A DNA stretch of 41,336 bases from an uncultured Lachnospiraceae bacterium (GTDB lineage: Bacteria; Bacillota; Clostridia; Lachnospirales; Lachnospiraceae), in assembly GCA_947175175.1 (NCBI GenBank), contig CAMWLV010000012.1, forward strand, positions 1-41,336. Direction: 5' to 3'. How positions within the stretch are numbered: position 1 is the stretch's first letter; each line of letters starts with the position of its first letter. Below are positions 17,841 to 25,703 of this stretch, piece by piece. Under the pieces are notes generated by a model that did no database searches, was not told where the DNA came from, and worked only from the letters and a program-made list of their open reading frames with translations. A program made the position numbers and the translations under genes.

Positions 17841-19445
17841 ATGCGGAAAATGAAAAGAAGAGTATTATATATTATAATTACAGTGATTACTGCGGCGGCA
17901 GTGTCCTATCTGGGACTTGCATTGTTTTTTACAAGACATTTCTTCTTTAATACGATTATTAATGGTGAAAATTATTCCGTCAGTGCCGTCAATTCTGTAC
18001 AGAATGGTTTTCTGGATACTTCCAGTCAATATGTATTGACGATAAATGGAAGGGACGGATTGACGGACACGATCACTGCGGCAGATATTGCGCTTAGAGT
18101 AGAATTTGATAATGAGTTTGAGAACATTATAGAAGGGCAAGAAGCTTTTCTGTGGCCGACGTCGGTTTTCAAGGAAACAGAGTACACCATTAATACAATG
18201 GTTACATATTCCAAAGAGGCGCTTGACAAGAAGATTGACACCTTGTGCTTTTTTGATTCAGAAAATATCAGGCAGCCACAAGATGCATATTTGAGTGATT
18301 ATACCGATAATGGATATCAGATTATTCCAGAAGATAAAGGGACGGTTCCAATTCGGGAGAAGATTCGCAGTACAGTGGAGGAGGCGGTCAGCCTTCTGGA
18401 AGAGTCCGTTGATCTGGACGCAAAGGAGTGTTATACTAATGCTCAGATTACATCGGAGGATCGTGAGCTGCGGAAAGCGTGCGATGACAGAAACCGCTTT
18501 ACAGATATTACGATTACATATACGTTTGGGGAAGAAACTGAGGTGCTGGATGGCAGTATCATAAAAGACTGGCTGACCATAGACGACAGTGTGATCGATC
18601 TTGATCCTGAGCTCGTGCGGGAGTATGTAAACGGGCTTTCGCGGAAATATGACACATGGGGAAAGAAGCGTGAATTTCAGACGACAAATGGCGAGGTCAT
18701 TACAATCACGGAGGGAGCATATGGATGGTGGATGAACCGTGCAGATGAGACCAGTGAATTGATCGAGCAGATTAAAAGCGGGAAAAGTGGTGAGAGGATA
18801 CCAGTATACTATTCGGAGGGAGCACAGTATGGTGATGATGATATCGGGGATACTTATGTGGAGATCGATCTGACAAGCCAGCATTTATGGGTTTATAAGG
18901 ACGGCGAGTTGGTGGAAGAGACGGATTTTGTATCAGGTAATGTGAGTAAGGGCTATAATACACCGGTTGGTGTGTATGGCATCACATACAAGCAACGCGA
19001 TGCGACACTCAGGGGGGCAAATTATGCTTCCCATGTAGATTACTGGATGCCGTTTAACGGCAATGTAGGGATGCATGATGCTTCTTGGAGAAGTTCTTTT
19101 GGAGAGAATATTTATCTCACAAATGGTTCGCATGGCTGTGTGAATCTTCCGCCCAAGAAGGCAGAGGTGATCTATGAATATGTGGAGAAGGGAGAACCAG
19201 TTATTGTTTACGGAGGAAAAACTTCCATACCGAGACAAGAGACAGTGGAGAATACGGATACAGCAGAGAATCCAGAGGAAAATGCCACTCCTGAATTGAC
19301 ACCAGAACAGCAGATACAGATTCTGATCGAGGCAGGGTTGTTAAATCCAGACGGAACACCAATACAGCCAACACAGGAGATTCAGGAAGAGCCTCCAGTG
19401 GAAGGAAATTCAGTTGAAATGCCACAACAAGTTTCGCAGGAATAG
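17841..19445 (+). CDS. L,D-transpeptidase (YkuD) with peptidoglycan-binding domain
   Basis: A 534-residue membrane-anchored cell wall enzyme. One hydrophobic segment (about 7-30) anchors it with the rest outside. A PG_binding_4-like region (about 100-310) precedes the YkuD catalytic domain (about 335-455), which has the signature His431-Gly-Cys433 in SHGCVNLP and an upstream His in MHDASW. The enzyme makes 3-3 peptidoglycan cross-links or attaches other groups to the stem peptide. The C-terminal 80 residues are Glu/Pro/Gln-rich and look disordered. Start: the ATG at 17841 has AGGGG 7 bases upstream; a TTG at 17823 would add six residues and overlies that site. Confidence 0.92.
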   Translation: MRKMKRRVLYIIITVITAAAVSYLGLALFFTRHFFFNTIINGENYSVSAVNSVQNGFLDTSSQYVLTINGRDGLTDTITAADIALRVEFDNEFENIIEGQEAFLWPTSVFKETEYTINTMVTYSKEALDKKIDTLCFFDSENIRQPQDAYLSDYTDNGYQIIPEDKGTVPIREKIRSTVEEAVSLLEESVDLDAKECYTNAQITSEDRELRKACDDRNRFTDITITYTFGEETEVLDGSIIKDWLTIDDSVIDLDPELVREYVNGLSRKYDTWGKKREFQTTNGEVITITEGAYGWWMNRADETSELIEQIKSGKSGERIPVYYSEGAQYGDDDIGDTYVEIDLTSQHLWVYKDGELVEETDFVSGNVSKGYNTPVGVYGITYKQRDATLRGANYASHVDYWMPFNGNVGMHDASWRSSFGENIYLTNGSHGCVNLPPKKAEVIYEYVEKGEPVIVYGGKTSIPRQETVENTDTAENPEENATPELTPEQQIQILIEAGLLNPDGTPIQPTQEIQEEPPVEGNSVEMPQQVSQE

Positions 19446-19460
19446 ATTTTTAATTTTTCT

Positions 19461-19493
19461 AATTCCAGTATGGTCAATGACTATACTGGAATT
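19461..19493 (+). terminator. Stem-loop after the L,D-transpeptidase gene
   Basis: An 11-bp perfect stem AATTCCAGTAT / ATACTGGAATT (19461-19471 and 19483-19493) with an 11-base loop, 16 bases after the stop. The T tract after it is poor (ATTGATT), so it may be a weak terminator or an RNA-stabilising hairpin. The serine protease gene starts 22 bases later. Confidence 0.6.
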
Positions 19494-19515
19494 ATTGATT
19501 AGGAATGGAACGAAA

Positions 19516-20367
19516 ATGAAAAAATTTTTGCGTGTTATATTGGGCATAATGACAATGATCGGTGTGAGCATGTTTTTGTATTTCATGGGTCACAGGATAC
19601 AATGGGAAAAATATGAATTTGCAGTTAAATTATGCGTATCGGAACAAACTGCGGTCATAATGGCAGAGACAGCTGGATTGAAGACGGCAGGGGCAGGAGA
19701 ATTTGATGCGGAGGATATGGTGATGCAGATTGTTTATCAGCTGGCAAGGCGGAGCATCGTGAAGGTTGTGGTGAAGGATGCTGCGGGCAGCGGCATTGTA
19801 TGGAAGATTGAGGATGGAATTGTGATTGTCTCCAACAGGCATCTGCTTATGAAGGATGTGACAGCAGAAATTGGTTTTGGAAATGGGGAGTCTGTTGCTG
19901 CGGACATAATCGGGTATTCCCAGCAGTATGATATTGGATTTGTCAGAATACCGGAGGAAACCGTGACAGGCAATGTCCTGCGCGATATTTATGAGGCAGT
20001 ACCAGTCTTGTATGAAACGGAATCAGAGGAGGCGAGGGCAGCGTTTGGTTCCAAATATGCAACAGCACGCGTCATGCAGGTCGGGGCTGTAAGTGATCGA
20101 AATACAGCTAATTTTTCAACGGGAAATGTAATTGGTTTAAAGTATATGCCTTTGTTTAATACCATTGTATTGGAGACAGCGTGTTATTCGAAAGCAGGAA
20201 TGTCGGGCGGCGGTGTGTTTGATGAGGGTGGGCATTTTCTTGGTATGATTTCTGGTGGAGAAGTACCAGAGGATGCGGATACGCGAGAGGCTGAGATTAC
20301 GTACAGTATTCCGCCAGCGCTGATCGCATCGGAGTATGAAGCAATTATCAGTAGGACAACACAGTGA
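19516..20367 (+). CDS. Membrane-anchored trypsin-like serine protease
   Basis: A 283-residue protein with an N-terminal hydrophobic anchor (about 4-24) and an extracytoplasmic trypsin-fold domain of the S1C/HtrA-like type without a PDZ domain. The catalytic triad can be placed at His109 in VSNRHLL, Asp139 in QQYDIGFV and Ser230 in AGMSGGGVF; the oxyanion glycines are intact, so it should be active. It is shorter than DegP/HtrA (about 400 residues), and its substrate is unknown. The ATG at 19516 begins a normal signal-anchor; a longer in-frame form from 19414 would overlap the preceding gene's end and the stem-loop. It follows the L,D-transpeptidase, suggesting an envelope role. Confidence 0.78.
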   Translation: MKKFLRVILGIMTMIGVSMFLYFMGHRIQWEKYEFAVKLCVSEQTAVIMAETAGLKTAGAGEFDAEDMVMQIVYQLARRSIVKVVVKDAAGSGIVWKIEDGIVIVSNRHLLMKDVTAEIGFGNGESVAADIIGYSQQYDIGFVRIPEETVTGNVLRDIYEAVPVLYETESEEARAAFGSKYATARVMQVGAVSDRNTANFSTGNVIGLKYMPLFNTIVLETACYSKAGMSGGGVFDEGGHFLGMISGGEVPEDADTREAEITYSIPPALIASEYEAIISRTTQ

Positions 20368-20391
20368 TATTGATGGATAGGAGTAAGAAGT

Positions 20392-20904
20392 GTGGTAAAA
20401 CCAGAAGGAAATAAGAGAATTTCAAAAGTAGATGCATATTTGAACTGTGCAGAGAATTTTGCATATCGTAGCACTTGTATCAAAAGGAAATACGGAGCGG
20501 TTATTGTCAAGGATGACGCGGTCATCTCGACAGGATACAACGGCTCACCCAGAGGTTTTGAGAACTGCTGTGATATCGGGGAGTGCCCGCGGATAAAAAT
20601 GGACATGCACCAGGGGGAGGGGTATGCGATCTGCAGGGCAGTTCATGCGGAGGCGAATGCATTGTTAAACTGTTCAAGGGAACAGACGCTCGGAGCAGAT
20701 CTGTATCTTGCGGGCATCAATCCCGGTGATCTGTCGGTGCACAAGGCAAAGCCATGCCCGCTGTGTGCCCGCATGATCATACAGGCAGGAATCAGGAGGG
20801 TATATTTAAGAAAAGGCGAGGGTGTTGATAATTACGAGGAGATACCAGCAGTCGAACTGCAGTGGTATATACCAAATGAGATAAATAAGGAGAATGATTT
20901 ATAA
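20392..20904 (+). CDS. comEB: Deoxycytidylate deaminase
   Basis: A 170-residue zinc-dependent dCMP deaminase, converting dCMP to dUMP to feed thymidylate synthesis. The zinc site has His85 and Glu87 in AVHAEANAL and Cys122 and Cys125 in PCPLCARM; additional Cys/His in ENCCDIGECPR fit the second zinc motif of the dCMP deaminase branch. The start is a GTG at 20392 with AGGAG 8 bases upstream. The stop overlaps the next start (TAATG at 20902-20906), so the two are translationally coupled. The symbol follows the Bacillus homologue; a competence role is not implied. Confidence 0.93.
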   Translation: MVKPEGNKRISKVDAYLNCAENFAYRSTCIKRKYGAVIVKDDAVISTGYNGSPRGFENCCDIGECPRIKMDMHQGEGYAICRAVHAEANALLNCSREQTLGADLYLAGINPGDLSVHKAKPCPLCARMIIQAGIRRVYLRKGEGVDNYEEIPAVELQWYIPNEINKENDL

Positions 20905-21326
20905 TGGGACAGCTGATGGAGGATATTGTATCTACGGCAAATAATTTTGCAGAAAACTTTAAGGAAGAGGGGGATTATGATTTTTCCATTAAAAGTCTGG
21001 AACTTGTAGATGAATATTTGGACGAATTGGGGGATTTTGACCTGGATGAGAATGCCATTTTCAATATCTCATCTATGATAGGGTGCTATGTTTTTGAGAC
21101 AGCACGCAGAAATTATGGTGGTGAATATAAATGGTCAAAGGAGAAACAACATCCTGTTCTTGTTGCCGGTGCTCCTAATTTTTCTGTGGCGATCTGTGCA
21201 TGGGATAAGGTGAAAGGACGCCTCCTAAAAGGAAGTGAAGACAACATTCCTTTTTATATTGCTGGATATAAAGAGCATATAGAAAAGGGCAGGCAGCAAA
21301 AAGGATATAATGTAGTGATTTTCTGA
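20904..21326 (+). CDS. Unrecognised 140-residue protein
   Basis: I do not recognise the family. The protein is soluble and acidic in its first half (a helical EDIVSTANNFAENF segment, then Asp/Glu-rich YLDELGDFDLDE), with a conserved-looking middle ISSMIGCYVFETARRNYGGEYKW and a beta-rich second half ending in YNVVIF. The GCY-x-E pattern followed by GGEYKW resembles proteins annotated as DUF3806 or immunity-type, but this is only an impression. Its start overlaps the dCMP deaminase stop by one base, so it is made together with that enzyme, though no functional link is evident. Nothing suggests it is a pseudogene. Confidence 0.7.
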   Translation: MGQLMEDIVSTANNFAENFKEEGDYDFSIKSLELVDEYLDELGDFDLDENAIFNISSMIGCYVFETARRNYGGEYKWSKEKQHPVLVAGAPNFSVAICAWDKVKGRLLKGSEDNIPFYIAGYKEHIEKGRQQKGYNVVIF

Positions 21327-21424
21327 ATTTAATTGAATTTTAATATCTCATCTATGGCAAGTTCTATAAGTTTGTGATAAGATAAAAAATTAGGAATAAC
21401 AAACTGTTGAGGAGGTTGTTAAAA

Positions 21425-22585
21425 ATGACAAAGATAGATATTTTTTCTGGTTTCCTGGGAGCTGGAAAGACGACACTGATCAAGAAACTGTTGAAGGAGG
21501 CACTGGATGCGTCAAAGGTTGTATTGATTGAGAATGAATTTGGTGAAATCGGTATCGACGGCGGATTTTTGAAGGAGGCCGGCGTTGAGATTAAGGAGAT
21601 GAACTCAGGCTGCATCTGCTGCTCGCTGGTAGGGGATTTTGGAAGTTCTCTAAAGGAAGTGATTGAGACATATCATCCGGAGAGAATCCTGATTGAGCCG
21701 TCCGGAGTGGGAAAGCTTTCTGATGTTATGAAAGCAGTACAGAATGTGGATACCGATGCAGAGGTGGAGCTGAACAGTGCAGTAGTTGTTGTTGATGCAA
21801 ATAAGTGTAAGATGTATGCAAAGAATTTCGGGGAGTTTTTCCTAAATCAGATCGAACATGCAGGCACGATCATACTCAGCAGAACAGCGGATATCAGCGA
21901 GAGCAAATTAAATACAGCGCTTGGGATTATCCGCGAGCATAACGACAAGGCAACGGTCATCACGACACCTTGGGAAGAGCTTGACGGGAAGAAGATTCTT
22001 GAGACGATAGAGAATGCAAAGGATTTGGAGGCGGAGCTCATGGCGGAGGTCGCAAAACTCCATGATGAACATGAGCATCACCATCACCACGATCACGATG
22101 AGCATTGTCACCATGATCATGACGAACATGAGCACCATCATGATCACGATGAGCATTGTCACCATGATCATGACGAACATGAGCACCATCATCATGATCA
22201 CGATGAGCATGAACATCATCACGACCATGATGAACATGAGCACCATCATGGCCATGGAGATGATTGCACTTGTGGCTGTCATGACCACGATCATCATCAC
22301 CATCATGCGGACGATATTTTTGCAAGCTGGGGATTTGAGACACCGACTGCTTACACAAAGACAGAACTGGAACACATATTAGAGGAGCTTGAGGACGAAA
22401 AGAAATACGGTTCTATTCTTCGCGCAAAGGGCATGGTTCCGGCTGGGGACGGCACATGGCTGAATTTTGACTATGTTCCGGGTGAGGGCAATGTGCGCAC
22501 TGGCGCTGCGGAGGTGACAGGAAAAATCTGTGTGATTGGCGCACAGCTCAACGAGGACAATCTGAAGACATTGTTTAACAAGTAA
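21425..22585 (+). CDS. CobW/P47K GTPase with His-rich metal-binding insert
   Basis: A 386-residue COG0523 (CobW, P47K, ZNG1-like) GTPase. It has the Walker A GFLGAGKTT (9-17), the family metal motif CICC (63-66), an IEPSG switch motif and a C-terminal CobW_C-like domain that ends in ICVIGAQLNEDNL. Between the GTPase and C-terminal domains is a striking insert of about 85 residues made almost only of His, Asp and Glu, with a few Cys. Such proteins are metallochaperones that deliver Zn, Co or Ni. Start: GAGGAGG 9 bases before the ATG at 21425. The next gene encodes a second GTPase of the same family, suggesting joint metal handling. Confidence 0.9.
   Translation: MTKIDIFSGFLGAGKTTLIKKLLKEALDASKVVLIENEFGEIGIDGGFLKEAGVEIKEMNSGCICCSLVGDFGSSLKEVIETYHPERILIEPSGVGKLSDVMKAVQNVDTDAEVELNSAVVVVDANKCKMYAKNFGEFFLNQIEHAGTIILSRTADISESKLNTALGIIREHNDKATVITTPWEELDGKKILETIENAKDLEAELMAEVAKLHDEHEHHHHHDHDEHCHHDHDEHEHHHDHDEHCHHDHDEHEHHHHDHDEHEHHHDHDEHEHHHGHGDDCTCGCHDHDHHHHHADDIFASWGFETPTAYTKTELEHILEELEDEKKYGSILRAKGMVPAGDGTWLNFDYVPGEGNVRTGAAEVTGKICVIGAQLNEDNLKTLFNK
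22091..22192 (+). repeat. Two tandem 51-bp repeats in the His-rich coding region
   Basis: Two perfect copies (22091-22141 and 22142-22192) encode the same 17 residues rich in His, Asp and Glu with one Cys each. A third, diverged copy follows (about 22196-22255). The tract can expand or contract by slippage or recombination without a frame change. Confidence 0.92.
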
Positions 22586-22651
22586 TCATCTGGTGACAAG
22601 AGATCCGAACTGTTGTATGACTTACAGTTTCTTACAAGGATGGGAGAAAAT

Positions 22652-23584
22652 ATGAAACCCGTATATATTATTAATGGATTTTTGGAGAGCGGCAAGACAG
22701 AGTTTATATCCTACACCCTTTCACAGCCCTATTTTCAGACAAGGGGAACAACACTTCTGATACTCTGTGAGGAGGGAGAGGTTGAGTACGATGAGGACAT
22801 TCTCAAAAACAGCCGTACGATTGTGGAAGTGGTGGATGAGGAAGCGCAGATGACTTCGTCAAATCTGCTGGAGCTCGAGAAGAAGTATAAGCCGGAACGC
22901 ATTATCATCGAATATAACGGTATGTGGAACTTCAAAAACCTCAAGCTGCCGTGGCATTGGAGGCTGGAGCAGCAGATCACAACGATCGATACTTCCACGT
23001 TCCAGAATTATTATACCAATATGCGTTCCCTGCTGGCGGAGATGATCAGAAAATCCGAGCTGATTATTTTTAACCGCTGTGATGGGCTGATTGACCAGCT
23101 GAGTAGTTTTAAGAGGAATGTAAAGGCTGTGAATCCTCAGGCTGAGATTATCTTTGAGGACAAGAATGGTGAGGTAAACCAGATTTTCGAGGAGGATCTG
23201 CCGTATGACTTAAAGAGTGAGAAATTAATTCTTGACGATTATGGTTATGGTATTTTCTATCTGGATGCCATGGACAATCTTGAACGATATCTTGATAAGA
23301 CGATTCAGTTCAAGGCGATGGTGCTAAAGCCTGAGGGCAGTGAAAATGCGTATTTTGTGCCTGGAAGGATGGCGATGACGTGCTGTGCGGACGACATGGC
23401 TTTTCTGGGATATGCATGCAAGTATGACAAGTGCGGTGAGCTGACGAATAAGGATTGGGTAGAGGTGACAGCTACGGTTCACAGGGAGTTCTGGAAGGAT
23501 TACAACGGTGAAGGTCCGGTTCTCCATGCAGTCAGTGTCGTGCCGACCAAGAAGCCCAAAGATGAAGTTTTGAATTTTGCATAA
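22652..23584 (+). CDS. CobW-like GTPase fused to a YcgQ-type C-terminal domain
   Basis: A 310-residue protein. The N-terminal part is a CobW-like P-loop GTPase (Walker A GFLESGKTE at 9-17, guanine motif NRCD at 141-144) but without the CxCC metal motif. From about residue 200 a second domain begins, with FVPGRMAMTCCADD (236-248) and a WVEVTATV segment, matching the C-terminal domain of YcgQ/TIGR03943 (DUF1980) proteins, which pair with YcgR permeases and are often under zinc control. A role in metal transfer at the membrane is inferred. The ATG at 22652 has GGGAG 5 bases upstream and gives an N-terminus typical of the GTPase. It follows the His-rich GTPase by 66 bases. Confidence 0.8.
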   Translation: MKPVYIINGFLESGKTEFISYTLSQPYFQTRGTTLLILCEEGEVEYDEDILKNSRTIVEVVDEEAQMTSSNLLELEKKYKPERIIIEYNGMWNFKNLKLPWHWRLEQQITTIDTSTFQNYYTNMRSLLAEMIRKSELIIFNRCDGLIDQLSSFKRNVKAVNPQAEIIFEDKNGEVNQIFEEDLPYDLKSEKLILDDYGYGIFYLDAMDNLERYLDKTIQFKAMVLKPEGSENAYFVPGRMAMTCCADDMAFLGYACKYDKCGELTNKDWVEVTATVHREFWKDYNGEGPVLHAVSVVPTKKPKDEVLNFA

Positions 23585-23619
23585 AAAATATAGCAGGCGT
23601 TAGCCTGCTATATTTTTTT
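23583..23619. terminator. Bidirectional terminator between the GTPase gene and pyrI
   Basis: A 16-bp perfect stem (23583-23598 and 23603-23618, core TATAGCAGGC / GCCTGCTATA) with a GTTA loop and runs of A and T on both sides serves the two converging transcripts. Confidence 0.93.
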
Positions 23620-24061
23620 AGATTTTAAAATTATCTTTGTTCCCATATTTCTCTTCGCAGTATTTGCAGCGGTAAATCTCTTTCTTTTCGTCAGTCAGGA
23701 CGAAGATATGCGGAAGCTCTTGCTCGATCGATGTGATACAGCGGGGATTTTTGCATTTTAGTACATTCTTGATTTCTTTTGGAAGTGATAGCGGAAGCTT
23801 CTGCACGATCTCACAGTTCTTGACGACGTTGACAGTGATGTTGTGGTCAATGAAGCCTAAGATATCAAGGTTGAGCGTATTGATGTCACACTCCACCTTT
23901 AAGATATCTTTCTTGCCCATCTTGTTGCTTCTCGCATTTTTAATGATTGCAACAGTACAGTCCAGTTTATCAAGCCCCAGATGCTTATAGATACTCATGC
24001 TTTTACCGGCTTTTATATGGTCAAGGACGAAGCCCTCCTCGATTTTTCCTACATTTAACAT
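23618..24061 (-). CDS. pyrI: Aspartate carbamoyltransferase regulatory subunit
   Basis: A 147-residue PyrI. The N-terminal domain binds nucleotide effectors (CTP/ATP), and the C-terminal domain holds the structural zinc: Cys103-x4-Cys108 and Cys132-x2-Cys135, all present. The zinc domain contacts the catalytic subunits of PyrB to give the allosteric holoenzyme. The N-terminus is a little shorter than in E. coli (153 residues). It is 33 bases after pyrB in a two-gene operon, ending at the shared terminator. Confidence 0.95.
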   Translation of the reverse strand: MLNVGKIEEGFVLDHIKAGKSMSIYKHLGLDKLDCTVAIIKNARSNKMGKKDILKVECDINTLNLDILGFIDHNITVNVVKNCEIVQKLPLSLPKEIKNVLKCKNPRCITSIEQELPHIFVLTDEKKEIYRCKYCEEKYGNKDNFKI

Positions 24062-24094
24062 GTTCTGATACCTCCTATTTAAAGTTCTAAACGG

Positions 24095-25012
24095 TTATTT
24101 GTCAACAGAATCCAAGAGTGTCAAAAGCAGTGCCATGCGCACATACACGCCGTACTTTACCTGGCGGAAATACACAGCCCGGGGATCGTCGTCGACTTCA
24201 ACGGAGATTTCATTTACGCGCGGGAGCGGGTGCAGGACGATCATATCGGATTTGGCGAGTTCCATTTTTTCTTTGTCGAGGATATAATAATCTTTTAACC
24301 TTACATAGTCCTCCTCGTTAAAAAAGCGTTCCTTCTGGACTCTGGTCATATATAAGATATCAAGTTTTGGTATGACTTCCTCTAACTTACGGACTTCGCT
24401 GAAAGAGACATTTTTCTCGCGGAGCATCTCGATAATATAATCGGGTATCGTGAGCTCTTCGGGAGATATAAATATAAAGTTGATATTTTCATAGCGTACA
24501 AGTGCGTTGATCAGCGAGTGAACCGTGCGGCCGAATTTGAGATCGCCGCAGAGTCCGATGGTAAAGCGGTCAAGACGTCCTTTGATCGCGCGTATTGTCA
24601 AGAGATCGGTAAGTGTCTGCGTGGGATGCTGATGACCGCCATCGCCAGCGTTGATGACAGGGATGGAAGAGCGCGATGCGGCTACCATGGGAGCACCTTC
24701 CTTGGGATGGCGCATCGCACAGATATCGGCAAAGCAGGAGATCACGCGGATCGTGTCTGATACACTTTCACCTTTGGCGGCAGAGGAAGAATTTGCATCG
24801 GAAAAACCCAGAACCTGACCTCCGAGGCTTAACATTGCGGACTCGAAGCTCAGGCGTGTGCGGGTGCTCGGCTCATAGAAGCAGGTAGCAAGCTTTTTCC
24901 CCTCGCAGGCGTGTGCGTACTTGGCGGGATTTTTCTCGATATCCTCAGCAAGGGTAAAGAGCCTGTCCAACTCCTCCGTGGAAAAATCAAGTGGACTCAT
25001 CAAATGTCTCAT
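24095..25012 (-). CDS. pyrB: Aspartate carbamoyltransferase catalytic subunit
   Basis: A 305-residue catalytic subunit of ATCase, the first committed step of pyrimidine synthesis (carbamoyl phosphate plus aspartate). The carbamoyl-phosphate loop STRTR (49-53) with LSFESAM, the [14 protein letters not shown] segment and the C-terminal [10 protein letters not shown] are all intact. The ATG at 25012 is preceded by AGGAGG at good spacing. Upstream is an unusual leader with a short T-rich coding region and a terminator (see those entries), suggesting attenuation by UTP supply. Confidence 0.97.
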   Translation of the reverse strand: MRHLMSPLDFSTEELDRLFTLAEDIEKNPAKYAHACEGKKLATCFYEPSTRTRLSFESAMLSLGGQVLGFSDANSSSAAKGESVSDTIRVISCFADICAMRHPKEGAPMVAASRSSIPVINAGDGGHQHPTQTLTDLLTIRAIKGRLDRFTIGLCGDLKFGRTVHSLINALVRYENINFIFISPEELTIPDYIIEMLREKNVSFSEVRKLEEVIPKLDILYMTRVQKERFFNEEDYVRLKDYYILDKEKMELAKSDMIVLHPLPRVNEISVEVDDDPRAVYFRQVKYGVYVRMALLLTLLDSVDK

Positions 25013-25047
25013 AAAAACCTCCTAAATAAACAATGGTTAAAGGGAAT

Positions 25048-25071
25048 AAAAAAAGAGAAATAAATTCTCTT
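25048..25071 (-). terminator. Possible attenuator hairpin in the pyrBI leader
   Basis: On the minus strand a 7-bp stem AAGAGAA / TTCTCTT (25071-25065 and 25059-25053) with a 5-base loop is followed by TTTTT (25052-25048). It begins 4 bases past the leader peptide stop, so a ribosome reaching that stop would cover it. The stem is A/U-rich and short, so its strength is doubtful. Confidence 0.5.
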
Positions 25072-25074
25072 GTG

Positions 25075-25173
25075 CTAAATAATATTAATATGAAAATAAC
25101 AGTAAAATGTGTGAAAATGGAAATGACAAATACAACTAAAATCAGACCAAAGAGTGCAAGAAGTATCCAACAT
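25075..25173 (-). CDS. pyrBI leader peptide (putative, 32 residues)
   Basis: An open frame of 32 codons plus TAG, starting at an ATG at 25173 with a perfect AGGAGG (25187-25182) 8 bases upstream. The last 22 codons contain 37 T in 66 bases, many as TTT, ATT and TGT; the product is rich in Phe, His, Cys, Ile and Tyr and begins MLDTSCTLW. It ends 62 bases before the pyrB ATG, immediately before a stem-loop with a T run. This is the layout of the E. coli pyrL leader, where translation coupled to U-sensitive pausing controls pyrBI. The peptide itself probably has no function. A longer hydrophobic frame across the same bases lacks a ribosome site at its start. Confidence 0.6.
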   Translation of the reverse strand: MLDTSCTLWSDFSCICHFHFHTFYCYFHINII

Positions 25174-25212
25174 AACCATTTCCTCCTATTTAACAAGTTA
25201 CATGCTGTTGTT

Positions 25213-25241
25213 ATCGTATCATATCAGGGCAAACCTTTCAA
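25213..25241 (-). promoter_or_regulatory. Promoter of the pyrBI operon
   Basis: On the minus strand TTGAAA (25241-25236), a 17-base spacer and TACGAT (25218-25213) predict a start near 25206. This gives a leader of about 190 bases before pyrB. Confidence 0.75.
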
Positions 25242-25274
25242 GAAAAATATAAAATTTTATTCATAAATTTCATC

Positions 25275-25302
25275 TTGCCTTTTAATAGGGGAATGTTATA
25301 AT
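25275..25302 (+). promoter_or_regulatory. Promoter of the PH-domain gene
   Basis: TTGCCT (25275-25280), a 16-base spacer and a perfect TATAAT (25297-25302), 36 bases before the start codon. Confidence 0.65.
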
Positions 25303-25337
25303 AATTTTATTGATACAAAAACACGAGGAGAAATACA

Positions 25338-25703
25338 ATGGAATTTAAAGAGAGAAAAAGATGGTTGTTCTTCGGACTTCCATTTACTTTTACAGTATAT
25401 ACAGTCAAAGAGGATGTCATTACGGTTAATACGGGCTTTTTGAACAGGGAGGAGAATGACTGCTACATGTATAAAGTGCAGGATGTGACACTCAAAAGCT
25501 CATTAATCGAACGAATATTTGGATTGGGAACAGTCGTGTGCCATACTGGAGATGTCACATCGCCTCTGCTGTTGATCCAGCACATCAAAAATTCCAAAGC
25601 TGTAAAGCAGTTTATCTTAGAAAAGTCGGAGGAGGACAGGAGAAGACGTCGTACGCTGAATACACTGGATATTGGTGTGGTCGAGGTAGACGATGTCGAG
25701 TAA
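25338..25703 (+). CDS. Small bacterial PH-domain protein (bPH_2)
   Basis: A 121-residue soluble protein whose beta-rich core (about 10-95) fits the bacterial PH domain (bPH_2, formerly DUF304): TVYTVKEDVITVNTGFLNREEN, then MYKVQDVTLKSSLIERIFGLGTV with the typical R-x-FGLGT turn, then LLLIQHIKN. It lacks the membrane helices often found with this domain (YdbS/YdbT type). The C-terminus is charged. The stop overlaps the start of the D,D-carboxypeptidase gene by 11 bases, so the two are coupled; what binds the PH domain is unknown. The ATG has GAGGAG 8-9 bases upstream. Confidence 0.82.
   Translation: MEFKERKRWLFFGLPFTFTVYTVKEDVITVNTGFLNREENDCYMYKVQDVTLKSSLIERIFGLGTVVCHTGDVTSPLLLIQHIKNSKAVKQFILEKSEEDRRRRRTLNTLDIGVVEVDDVE

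Noticed and set aside
21063-21356. The 15-mer AATATCTCATCTATG occurs inside the gene at 20904 and again just after it
   Set aside because: A single pair of 15-mers can occur by chance in a window of this size, and no inverted ends or further copies were seen.
22060-22310. Regular repeats that could be taken for a CRISPR array
   Set aside because: The repeats are in frame, lack unique spacers and encode a His-rich protein segment.
21908-22375. Long open frames on the minus strand and in another plus frame across the His-rich tract
   Set aside because: They arise from the repetitive CAT/GAT codons of the GTPase gene. They have no ribosome site and give repeats of Met, Ile and Val or His, Asp and Ala.
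24987-25196. A hydrophobic 69-residue frame upstream of pyrB on the minus strand
   Set aside because: It opens at a TTG with no ribosome site and runs into pyrB. The good AGGAGG at 25187-25182 serves the leader-peptide frame instead. Its hydrophobic look comes from the T-rich DNA.
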